Positions 1 to 5,467 of a DNA stretch of 7,490 nt are shown piece by piece (position 1 is the first letter of the stretch; every line of letters starts with the position of its first letter). The translations under genes and the position numbers were made by a program. The notes beneath the pieces were generated by a model. That model did not search any database. It saw nothing but the letters and a program-made list of their open reading frames with translations, and was not told where the DNA came from. Origin of the DNA: Candidatus Bathyarchaeota archaeon (lineage in GTDB: Archaea > Thermoproteota > Bathyarchaeia > Bathyarchaeales > Bathyarchaeaceae); the NCBI GenBank assembly GCA_020348365.1, contig CP070749.1:49234-56723 (forward strand), in the 5' to 3' direction.

Positions 1-159
1 CCAACGGGTGAAGATGTGGTTTCTATAGCAGGAACAGGAAAAGGAGCAGATACTGCCGTAATAGTGAGATCATGCCATTCGGACGACTTCTTCAGCAAAG
101 AAAAGGGGATAGAATTTGGAGAAATCATCGCTATGCCGAGGAAGAAGAAGTTCTGGTAG
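1..159 (+). CDS. COG1751-type protein (pyruvate kinase C-terminal domain-like), 3' end only
   Basis: Frame 1 is open from the first base to a TAG at 157-159, giving the last 52 residues of a protein whose start lies outside the window. The segment GKGADTAVIVR, followed by an aromatic/acidic stretch and the ending IIAMPRKKKFW, resembles the C-terminus of archaeal proteins related to the pyruvate kinase alpha/beta domain; I recall a very similar 'RGADTAVVIRP ... MPRNKK' tail from that family. These proteins have the fold of the pyruvate kinase C-terminal domain but lack the catalytic barrel, and their reaction is not established. No terminator is visible after the stop. The family call rests on this short tail only. 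Confidence 0.7.
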   Translation, partial: PTGEDVVSIAGTGKGADTAVIVRSCHSDDFFSKEKGIEFGEIIAMPRKKKFW

Positions 160-181
160 ATACCACGCGCGCGTTAGACCC

Positions 182-189
182 AATATAGA
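182..189 (+). promoter_or_regulatory. Possible TATA box before the HAD-like remnant
   Basis: The AT-rich element AATATAGA lies about 25 bases upstream of the ATG at 211, the spacing expected for a near-leaderless archaeal transcript. It is a weak match on its own and gains support only from its position. Confidence 0.3.
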
Positions 190-210
190 AAGCACCAATA
201 CTGTTGCCGA

Positions 211-324
211 ATGAACAGGGTTATAGTTGATATCGATGATACTTTGATAGATACTAGGCGAAGAATGCAGAAGCTCTGGAATCTCTTGTTAGATCGTAAA
301 ATACCTAAGGACGCGATGAGATAA
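211..324 (+). pseudogene. Truncated HAD-superfamily hydrolase start
   Basis: An ATG at 211 opens a 37-residue frame that stops at TAA 322-324. Its beginning, MNRVIVDIDDTLIDT, is a clear HAD motif I (hydrophobic strand, then D7-x-D9-x-T11, with D7 the expected nucleophile and D9 the acid/base). Members of this type are usually around 200 residues, so only the first sixth is present: motifs II-IV and the cap are absent, and I find no convincing continuation in the other frames. The stop falls inside a 9-bp perfect hairpin (310-339), a possible scar of a rearrangement. I read this as a remnant. A genuine tiny protein is possible but could not be a working phosphatase. Confidence 0.6.
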
Positions 325-339
325 TGCATGCATCGCGTC
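310..339. repeat. Perfect 9-bp inverted repeat (hairpin)
   Basis: GACGCGATG (310-318) is the exact reverse complement of CATCGCGTC (331-339), with a 12-base loop. It covers the end of the HAD remnant and the beginning of the zinc-ribbon-like fragment. There is no T-tract after it, so it is not an obvious terminator. Confidence 0.75.
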
Positions 340-343
340 GGAT

Positions 344-490
344 ATGGAAGGACAGCTTACGTATGTTGAAGCTGAAACTGGGGAATTACCGATTCAGCGA
401 TGTCTATGCAGAGGCTGTGGTAGAAGGTTCAGCTGCACTAAGCAAAACCCGGTCATAGAGCTCAAGGTAAAGAAATATATCGTCTCTTAG
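344..490 (+). pseudogene. Zinc-ribbon-like fragment, 48 aa
   Basis: The frame starting at ATG 344 runs to TAG 488-490. Its centre reads RCLCRGCGRRFSC (Cys 20, 22, 25 and 31), followed by a lysine/valine-rich segment ending KVKKYIVS. The CxxCGRRF pattern is typical of the second knuckle of zinc ribbons, including those near the N-terminus of many transposases. No clear first knuckle is visible and the frame ends soon after, so this looks like a leftover piece of a larger gene, though a tiny zinc protein cannot be excluded. Bases 404-490 are also the 3' end of the opposite-strand small gene, so one of the two readings may be spurious there. Confidence 0.35.
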
Positions 491-613
491 TCTGTCAAAG
501 GTTTTGATGCGGGATCTGATTTTGCTCAAGTCCCTATCAGTCATTCTGGTCTTTTCAGCAAGGAAGCTTTGAACTATCCGTCTTTCCCTGTCGGTGAAGA
601 TGTAAGTTCTCAT
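404..613 (-). CDS. Small conserved-type archaeal protein, 69 aa
   Basis: The frame extends further upstream, but I place the start at the ATG at 611-613 because the protein then begins MRTYIFTDRERRIV. That pattern (MR-x-Y-x-F-T-x-R-E-R) I associate with a group of small, charged, helical archaeal proteins of unknown function. The Cys-rich extension upstream looks non-coding. A TATA-like element (TTTATATC read on this strand, around 642-651) lies about 30 bases before this ATG, which fits a leaderless transcript. Residues 1-55 are rich in Arg, Asp, Leu and Ile and predicted helical; the tail (SAAEPSTTASA) is low complexity and overlaps the opposite-strand zinc-ribbon fragment. No membrane segment or known catalytic motif is visible. 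Function unknown. Confidence 0.6.
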   Translation of the reverse strand: MRTYIFTDRERRIVQSFLAEKTRMTDRDLSKIRSRIKTFDRLRDDIFLYLELYDRVLLSAAEPSTTASA

Positions 614-640
614 GTTGATTCGTTTGAGTCTACAGTAGAG

Positions 641-653
641 AAAGATATAAATG
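641..653. promoter_or_regulatory. Divergent (shared) TATA element
   Basis: The 13 bases AAAGATATAAATGG/CCATTTATATCTTT read as a TATA box on either strand. On the minus strand it lies about 30 bases before the ATG at 613; on the plus strand it lies about 25-30 bases before the ATG at 675. Both distances suit archaeal leaderless initiation. That one element serves both genes is inferred from spacing. Confidence 0.5.
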
Positions 654-674
654 GTTTTGCATCTACAGCAGTGA

Positions 675-824
675 ATGCACAAGTATGCGCTATGGCATGC
701 ATACATGCGTGGCTTCGAGAAATTCGATGAGGTCAACGGCGTGTATCTCTACAGGAAGCTAAGACCCAACGGAGAAACGTTTAGTTTCGTGCAGAATTGT
801 AGGGTTTCAAGCGAGATTAAATAG
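675..824 (+). CDS. Hypothetical small protein, 49 aa
   Basis: ATG 675 to TAG 822-824. The product begins MHKYALWHAYMRGFEKFDEV and continues through GVYLYRKLRPNGETFSFVQ. It is rich in aromatic residues and Arg/Lys, without a membrane segment or cysteine cluster. A TATA element about 28 bases upstream (641-653) supports a leaderless start at 675; an alternative start is the ATG at 705. Codon use looks coding-like (GAG, GTC, AAC, GGC, AAG). It ends about 60 bases before the chosen start of the nucleotidyltransferase gene on the same strand. I do not recognise the family. It could equally be the tail of a decayed gene, given the damaged region upstream. Confidence 0.4.
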   Translation: MHKYALWHAYMRGFEKFDEVNGVYLYRKLRPNGETFSFVQNCRVSSEIK

Positions 825-830
825 CGCCTA

Positions 831-841
831 AGTATACTTTT
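831..841 (+). promoter_or_regulatory. Possible TATA box for the nucleotidyltransferase gene
   Basis: AGTATACTTTT lies about 50 bases before the ATG at 888. Transcription would begin near 860, downstream of the GTG at 843, which argues against that GTG as the start. Confidence 0.35.
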
Positions 842-887
842 TGTGGAAGACCAGCAGGAGAACTGTCTCTTCAATTGGTGGATGAGA

Positions 888-1601
888 ATGGCCAGAAAAC
901 CATTGAGACGCGCCGAAAGCATAGAAGTTGTATATGAGAAGAGACGCTGGAACCTACTCGAGGAACTGAGATCCAAAGCCGCTCAAGTAATGGAAGTCCT
1001 GGAGAAGTCTCATCTAAACTCTATCGTCCACGGAAGCGTTGCTAGAGGAGATATCTCAGAGAAGAGCGACATAGACGTCTTCCTTCCTAATCCACCATCC
1101 TCCTTCGTCATCGAAACCACTCTCCAGCAAGGGGGTTTCTCCATCGATCGCAGACTCCTTGTTCAAGCTACGCCACTCTACGCAATGAAGGGGCACCTGG
1201 AGATTGATGAGCAGCGATCTGTCTCCTTCCCTCTGGTGGAGCTTCGTCCAGTGGAGAGGGATTTCTATGGATTCGGCGGCGAGGCTTCGTTTCAAATGCT
1301 GAAGAGGGACACGCGTGTGGTTGGTGTGGACAAGCGGCTGATGTTGATCGAGCCCACGCCTAGAGGGCACATTGAAAGCGCCATAATCAATAGAGAAGAA
1401 GAGGTTGCTGGTCTATTAGGCATCTCTCTCAACACCGTTCATGATCGAGTGCACGCTCTCCTACGACGAGACGAGGTCGGCAGGACTGGAGTCTTTATAG
1501 AGAGAGAACTCTCAGCTGATGAGACCTTCGAGATGGTTCTGAAGAGACTCGCCGACCAGAATCCTGCTGTCCGTAGACGTCTTAGACTATATGAGCGGTA
1601 G
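888..1601 (+). CDS. Predicted nucleotidyltransferase (COG2413-like), 237 aa
   Basis: The minimal nucleotidyltransferase signature is plain: VHGSVARGD followed by SDIDVF, with Gly49-Ser50 and the metal-binding pair Asp61/Asp63 (numbered from ATG 888). A second half, KRLMLIEPTPRGH and then EEEVAGLLGISLNTVHDRV (about 172-190), looks like a helix-turn-helix. The layout matches a family of archaeal predicted nucleotidyltransferases that I know as COG2413; substrate unknown, cytosolic. The frame opens at GTG 843, but I prefer ATG 888: GGTG at 877-880 is a Shine-Dalgarno-like sequence 7 bases upstream, the product then begins MARKPLRRAE, and the TATA candidate at 831 would start transcription after 843. 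ATG 882 is an alternative. The gene converges on pelota with only 30 bases between the stops. Confidence 0.8.
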   Translation: MARKPLRRAESIEVVYEKRRWNLLEELRSKAAQVMEVLEKSHLNSIVHGSVARGDISEKSDIDVFLPNPPSSFVIETTLQQGGFSIDRRLLVQATPLYAMKGHLEIDEQRSVSFPLVELRPVERDFYGFGGEASFQMLKRDTRVVGVDKRLMLIEPTPRGHIESAIINREEEVAGLLGISLNTVHDRVHALLRRDEVGRTGVFIERELSADETFEMVLKRLADQNPAVRRRLRLYER

Positions 1602-1631
1602 TGACACTATGGAAGCCCTTGAAGAACGCTT

Positions 1632-2711
1632 TTAGGCCAGCGGAAAACGGAGAAGCGCAGCAACGCCGCCCAATGAGAGAAGTTTCGTCCCAGCCTCATG
1701 TTCCACGCTGATAATGGTGACTTCGCCTCCCCTCTCTTCGACTTTCCTCATCAAGTCTTCTAGGGCCATCCTCTCTTCGTCTGATGATTCCCTCAAAGTA
1801 ACATCTGCCAGAAGAAGTCTTTCGATAGCGCCGAAAGAGCCCGCTTTCTCCACCTCACCTAGTCCATATGTCACGTCCAATACTCCCTTTCCAAGCCTTG
1901 TGAGAACCACCTCCATGAGTCTTGCTTCTTCGGCTATCCGCACGTATCTCAGCGCTTTGGTGAAGATTCCGGAGCGCAGCGCTTCTTGTATCCCAGCCAG
2001 GCCTCCGCTGTTCACGCCCTTCACGTCAATGATCGCGCTTGCGACATCTGGGTCTTGGTTGTTGATGTACTTGACAAAATCATTCTTCACGAATCCTGGA
2101 CCTATGATGACCATTGGGCTGTGAAGTCTCGTCCACATCACTCTGAGGGCTCCTAGGGCTTTCTTGAAGAACTCTCCGAACGCCTTTGCCCTCTTTTCCA
2201 CCTCCAGCTTTCCTGGAAGTCTGGTCTTCTCCTCAGCTCTTACGTCGATGCCGTACTGCCTCAGGACAGCTATGCAGTATTCCTCATCGTCTATTGAAGC
2301 GATAATAAGAGGCGCTACCTTGGGTTGACTAGCCCGCTTCAGCCGGTCAAGCTGATGGTTTGACCATCTTTTCTTCACGATGGTCATGGGCTTGTCTAAG
2401 ATGACTTTTATGCTGTGGTGCGAGCCTGTTACATCCAGCTTTTCAGGCGCTCTACAAACTATTCCATGTATTCTTAGGCGGTTTAGTGTTCTATCCCAGA
2501 GGACCTTCTGAACTCTCACGCCCAGAAGGACTGAGACGCGTCTGCCCTTCTTTGGGCGTGTGTAGTGCTCTTCGATTTTTTTCTCTCGGGTGGTTCTCGC
2601 GTGCACCTCGTCGCCTTTAGTTATTATGTTGTATAAGTGCCAGAGGTCATCTACTCTTTCCGGTATGACCTTCACGATTCCTTTTTTCAGAATTTTCTTC
2701 AGAACTTTCAT
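1632..2711 (-). CDS. pelA: mRNA surveillance protein Pelota (aPelota/Dom34), 359 aa
   Basis: Full-length archaeal Pelota, the eRF1-like factor that binds the A site of stalled ribosomes with aEF1A and, together with ABCE1, splits them. The three eRF1-type domains are visible in order: an Sm-like N-terminal domain (1-130, with DDLWHLYNII and VSVLLGVRVQKV), a central domain (about 135-260, with GPGFVKNDF at 204-212 and no GGQ, as expected for Pelota rather than a release factor), and a C-terminal domain (about 265-355, ending VEHEAGTKLLSLGGVAALLR). Length is normal for the family. The start at ATG 2709-2711 is supported by a TATA box 30-37 bases upstream, which implies a very short or absent leader. 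It stands alone, convergent with the nucleotidyltransferase gene. Confidence 0.95.
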   Translation of the reverse strand: MKVLKKILKKGIVKVIPERVDDLWHLYNIITKGDEVHARTTREKKIEEHYTRPKKGRRVSVLLGVRVQKVLWDRTLNRLRIHGIVCRAPEKLDVTGSHHSIKVILDKPMTIVKKRWSNHQLDRLKRASQPKVAPLIIASIDDEEYCIAVLRQYGIDVRAEEKTRLPGKLEVEKRAKAFGEFFKKALGALRVMWTRLHSPMVIIGPGFVKNDFVKYINNQDPDVASAIIDVKGVNSGGLAGIQEALRSGIFTKALRYVRIAEEARLMEVVLTRLGKGVLDVTYGLGEVEKAGSFGAIERLLLADVTLRESSDEERMALEDLMRKVEERGGEVTIISVEHEAGTKLLSLGGVAALLRFPLA

Positions 2712-2737
2712 GGCGACGCTTCATCTTGATTGATGCA

Positions 2738-2750
2738 CGCTATATAAATG
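2738..2750 (-). promoter_or_regulatory. TATA box for pelota, also readable on the plus strand
   Basis: On the minus strand CATTTATATAGC is a near-consensus archaeal TATA box 30-37 bases before the pelota ATG. The same bases read CTATATAAATG on the plus strand and could drive a transcript starting near 2770, just ahead of the structured region. Confidence 0.6.
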
Positions 2751-2770
2751 CAGTTGCGCCTTTATGTTCG

Positions 2771-2945
2771 TCTACTCCTACAAGCATCCTCTGTGGAGGA
2801 GGAGGCTGTAGAGAGAACCGAGTCAGCACCTTGACACGCTCAAGCGTTTGCGCGCATGCGCACTGCGACTCTAGATTCTTTGAGACTCCTCCCCCACAGA
2901 AGACAGAGGCCAGAAAAACATGAGTCCCAATAATAATCTGGTGAG
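2771..2945 (+). ncRNA. Candidate structured non-coding RNA between pelota and the Fe-S gene
   Basis: This part of the 303-base gap 2712-3014 has no convincing gene but several complementary segments that nest. P1: 2790-2804 with 2886-2900, 14 of 15 pairs. Inside it, P2: 2820-2824 with 2867-2871 (GAGTC/GACTC), enclosing P3: 2830-2834 with 2840-2844 (CTTGA/TCAAG) and P4: 2849-2853 with 2858-2862 (TGCGC/GCGCA). A competing local hairpin, 2775-2791 with 2796-2815, uses the 5' half of P1, so two exclusive folds are possible. A TATA element at 2738-2750 could drive it on the plus strand. I find no tRNA, RNase P or SRP signatures. Direction is inferred from the TATA only, and I see nothing notable in 2946-3014. 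Confidence 0.4.
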
Positions 2946-3014
2946 AATACTACATAAGATTTGTTGTACACTCGTGTGTGCGCTGAATCGGATGTAGCCT
3001 AGTTGATCGTTCAT

Positions 3015-3716
3015 TCATCTTATGCGCTGGTTTCCGACGTGGCAGACCTTTAAGCATACACTACATGTTGGGCGAGTGTTCAAGTATTGAGCGCACGCAA
3101 ACTTGTTGATTTTATATGGAGCGTCGTGACTTGGCTTCTCCAAGGCAACCACTGGACACAGAGAGATACAAGAGTTCTCGCAATCTTCGCAGAAATTCTT
3201 GTCCAGCAGCGCATCAGGTTGCAGTTCTGCATCAGTCAATACAGCGCTCAATCGAATTCTCGGACCGTATTGCGGGGTTATGAGTAGGCTGTTATGACCT
3301 AAAACTCCGAGACCAGCTTGGACAGCAATATGTTTCAGTGACAGCAAACCCGTAAGGTAGCGCTCATCTGTTCCTCCAGTTGAAGCCATCTGATGATAGG
3401 CTTTGAAACCCTGCTTCTCCAGTAACCTAGCTAGGGCATATCCCGCTCTGTCCAGTTCCTGTGAAATGAAAGTGCTGTGTCCTTTCACCATTTTCTGTCG
3501 TGGGGATACTCCGAAGTAATCTCCATTGGTTGGGAGGACATCCGTCTGAGCGTCAAGCATCTTCATCCCAAGAACAATAATGGACTTCACACTTGGTAGA
3601 ATATTCGTTGGGCGATGACCTAATGGAGCCTCATTTAGAGCATCAGGAGAAGCAACTCCGAAGAGGTCGGCTCCAAGGCGGGTCGACATCTTCCTCAAAT
3701 CTTCTTTCAAGCCCAT
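3015..3716 (-). CDS. Double-[4Fe-4S] protein, QueG-like (COG1600-type), 233 aa
   Basis: The N-terminal part (LGADLFGVASPDAL, PSVKSIIVLGMKML) and the core VQAGLGVLGHNSLLITPQYGPRIRL are typical of the epoxyqueuosine reductase/reductive dehalogenase-related family. Two C-terminal cysteine sets should hold [4Fe-4S] clusters: Cys 176, 179, 183, 187 (CEDCENSCISLCP) and Cys 208, 218, 221, 225 (numbered from ATG 3714-3716). Bacterial QueG reduces epoxyqueuosine in tRNA with a cobalamin cofactor; the role of archaeal relatives is unclear, so I give no symbol. A GTG at 3725 would add three residues; I prefer the ATG because GTGA sits 5-8 bases before it. Oddities: the first cluster motif has a three-residue second gap instead of the common two, and the second reads VCHVG where VCPVG is usual. 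Confidence 0.75.
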   Translation of the reverse strand: MGLKEDLRKMSTRLGADLFGVASPDALNEAPLGHRPTNILPSVKSIIVLGMKMLDAQTDVLPTNGDYFGVSPRQKMVKGHSTFISQELDRAGYALARLLEKQGFKAYHQMASTGGTDERYLTGLLSLKHIAVQAGLGVLGHNSLLITPQYGPRIRLSAVLTDAELQPDALLDKNFCEDCENSCISLCPVVALEKPSHDAPYKINKFACAQYLNTRPTCSVCLKVCHVGNQRIR

Positions 3717-3750
3717 TTTACTCACGCTTCAACCAACTTGTACATGAATC

Positions 3751-3769
3751 CAACATATGTATGCATAGT
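3751..3769 (-). promoter_or_regulatory. Upstream element of the Fe-S gene carrying the ATGCATACAT motif
   Basis: On the minus strand, ATGCATACATATGTTG lies about 35-50 bases before ATG 3716. ACATATGT may serve as a weak TATA region. The motif ATGCATACAT also occurs at 697-706 and 7206-7215. Confidence 0.3.
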
Positions 3770-3826
3770 CGAAGGTGAACTGTTGTCTTCTAACAGGCTC
3801 AAGATCCGCTTCGATTCTGCATAGGG

Positions 3827-4963
3827 CTAGGCTTTCAGATCCATGAATGTCAGAAGGTGCATACCATACGGCTGTTTTATCTTGTCTGAGACGCGAGCCG
3901 CCACCAAGTACTTGATGCCCCTTTTGTCCGCGACGTCCACGAGCCTCTGCGTTATGACGCCATCAAAAACCACGGTGTCGGCATCCTTGACCTCTTGAAG
4001 TTTCTCTGCGAGCTCGCTGACAGGCAGTCGCTCAATCGGCTGCATCTTTTTGTTCAGTAGTACTGCTTCCAAGGTTCCTCCGAGCTTCTTTGTTGTTTCT
4101 ACGATTTGCTTTGGAACGAGTATCTTCTTCTGCCTTCTTTTAGGGCGTTCTCTCTTAAGGGGAACCCTTTTTCGAAGAGCGGTCCCCACTTCTTTGGAAG
4201 AGAGGTCTTCAACCTCTCTGCCTTTGGGAGCTCTGGCGATGAATTTGATGTTGGCTACTTGCTTCAGCGCCTTCAGTATGAGGTCTCCCCCACGGTCTCC
4301 GTCGAGGAGGGCGGTTATCTCCTTTTCCCGGGATAGTTTAATGATTGTTTCTGGAATCTTAGCGCCTTCGACGGCGATGACATTCTGTATTCCGCCTTTG
4401 AGCAGGTTTATTACGTCGGCTCTTCCTTCGACTATTATTATTTCTTTTGCGCTTTCGATGTCTGGTCCCGCTGTCAGTCCTTCGGGGCCATATTTCTTTA
4501 CTCTGGCCAGCCTTAGTGTTTCTGAGACCTCCCTGAATATCTGTTCAGTGCCAGGGGTGGCTTCAATTGTCCAGTCGTGGAGGACTTCTTTGGCGCGCTC
4601 TATTATTGCCTTACGTCTGGCGTCTCGTATGTCCTCGATCTTCTCCAAGGACATTTTGGCTGCACATGGTCCCACTCTGTCTATGCTCTCGATGCTCGCT
4701 GCGAGGATGGCTGATGAGACCCTGTCTAGGCTTGTGGGAATCAGTATCATTCCTGTTGTCTTGTCCTTTTCTGATTCAAGTTTTATCTCTATTCTTCCCA
4801 CTCTGCCGGATCTCTGGAGTTCTCTCAGGTCTAGTTCTGGTCCGAAGAGCCCTTCTGTTTGGCCAAAAACTGCTCCGATAACGTCGGACTTTTCAACTAC
4901 TCCTTCTATCTCGAATTTGGCGCGTATAACATACTTTACCGTAACTGTCTGTGATGATCCCAT
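3827..4963 (-). CDS. dnaG: Archaeal DnaG (Toprim, exosome-associated), 378 aa
   Basis: Archaeal DnaG-family protein. A conserved N-terminal region (YVIRAKFEIEGVVEKSDVIGAVFGQTEGLFG) leads into a Toprim domain: the glutamate motif IIIVEGRADV (Glu179) and the metal site LLDGDRGGD (Asp221, Asp223), numbered from ATG 4963. A basic linker (about 265-282, KRVPLKRERPKRRQKK) separates a C-terminal domain. Unlike bacterial DnaG it has no N-terminal zinc finger. In Sulfolobus the homologue is a subunit of the RNA exosome, and primase activity has also been reported. An ATG at 4969 lies in frame, but the Shine-Dalgarno GAGGTG touches it and is correctly spaced only for ATG 4963. Last gene of the tyrS-toprim-dnaG cluster, 70 bases after the Toprim gene. 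Confidence 0.92.
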   Translation of the reverse strand: MGSSQTVTVKYVIRAKFEIEGVVEKSDVIGAVFGQTEGLFGPELDLRELQRSGRVGRIEIKLESEKDKTTGMILIPTSLDRVSSAILAASIESIDRVGPCAAKMSLEKIEDIRDARRKAIIERAKEVLHDWTIEATPGTEQIFREVSETLRLARVKKYGPEGLTAGPDIESAKEIIIVEGRADVINLLKGGIQNVIAVEGAKIPETIIKLSREKEITALLDGDRGGDLILKALKQVANIKFIARAPKGREVEDLSSKEVGTALRKRVPLKRERPKRRQKKILVPKQIVETTKKLGGTLEAVLLNKKMQPIERLPVSELAEKLQEVKDADTVVFDGVITQRLVDVADKRGIKYLVAARVSDKIKQPYGMHLLTFMDLKA

Positions 4964-4969
4964 TAACAT

Positions 4970-4976
4970 TCACCTC
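4970..4976 (-). promoter_or_regulatory. Shine-Dalgarno sequence of dnaG
   Basis: Read on the minus strand, GAGGTGA lies 6 bases before the ATG at 4961-4963 and directly abuts the ATG at 4967-4969. It decides the start in favour of 4963. Confidence 0.65.
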
Positions 4977-5033
4977 GATCAATTCTTAACCTCATCAATG
5001 GTCAATGCGTCTGTGAAGTTTATTTGGCACTTA

Positions 5034-5462
5034 TTATACTTTGCTACTTTGGTCTCCACTTTTTCTCCTTAGAGTCTCCATGTAGGCGGGTATGCCCTCG
5101 ATGTCTTTCACGTCGCGGCCCACGAGGTTCAGAAGCTCACCCCAGTATTGCAGATTAGTCTTCACTTTCATCTTTTCGAGATTCTGCGCCAAGCGTCTGG
5201 TCCATTCCTTTCCGCGCCTGTCGAAATCCATTAGTAGAATGGCCTCTTGGATGCCTCGTTCTCTCACATCTCTGAGAACGTCTAGGAGTGACCGTCCAGA
5301 GGTTTTGGCGGTAATGATGTCGCCTTTTACAGCTAGTTTCCGTAGGGCTTCTCTGTCGTTTCGTCCTTCTACGATTATCAGTAGGTTTCCCGATGATTTT
5401 TCTGCCAGTCTCTCCAAGAGCTCTGTTGTCTTTTCGAGTCGTCTCTTTTGGCTGCTAGACAA
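5034..5462 (-). CDS. Small Toprim-domain protein, 142 aa
   Basis: A compact Toprim protein. The glutamate motif LLIIVEGRNDREAL (Glu32) and the metal-binding DFDRRG (Asp79, Asp81) are both present, with the hydrophobic strand ILLM before the latter. A basic helical N-terminus (1-20) and a C-terminal tail enriched in Arg, Lys, Ser and Asp flank the domain. It resembles stand-alone archaeal Toprim proteins of the RnmV-like group (COG1658/UPF0292), related to bacterial 5S rRNA maturase, but the substrate here is unknown. The start is TTG at 5460-5462, only 5 bases after the tyrS stop, with a weak AGGTAGG ribosome-binding sequence across the tyrS stop codon; the spacing implies cotranscription or translational coupling with tyrS. 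The gap to dnaG is 70 bases. Confidence 0.82.
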   Translation of the reverse strand: MSSSQKRRLEKTTELLERLAEKSSGNLLIIVEGRNDREALRKLAVKGDIITAKTSGRSLLDVLRDVRERGIQEAILLMDFDRRGKEWTRRLAQNLEKMKVKTNLQYWGELLNLVGRDVKDIEGIPAYMETLRRKSGDQSSKV

Positions 5463-5467
5463 TGTTC

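Noticed and set aside
309..345. Second BHB intron at the HAD remnant
   Set aside because: Stem is perfect, but the central helix has only three of four pairs including a wobble, and no outer helix; the joined product would fuse unrelated HAD and zinc-ribbon pieces.
614..736. N-terminal extension of the 69-aa gene to 736
   Set aside because: Cys/Tyr/His-rich extension runs through the TATA element and the start of the divergent ORF; the MRTYIF start at 613 fits family and promoter.
843..887. GTG 843 as start of the nucleotidyltransferase
   Set aside because: The added N-terminus (MEDQQENCLFNWW) is not like the family start, and the TATA candidate at 831-841 would initiate transcription after this codon.
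2726..2923. 65-codon plus-strand frame upstream of pelota
   Set aside because: Cys/Gly/Pro/Thr-rich composition that follows from the GGAGGAGG and CTCCTCCCCC segments of the putative RNA structure; its ATG also lies upstream of where a plus-strand TATA at 2740 would start transcription.
4050..5072. Long plus-strand open frame (340 codons) opposite dnaG and the end of the Toprim gene
   Set aside because: Ser/Leu/Pro-rich shadow of the strongly recognised minus-strand dnaG; no domain pattern of its own.
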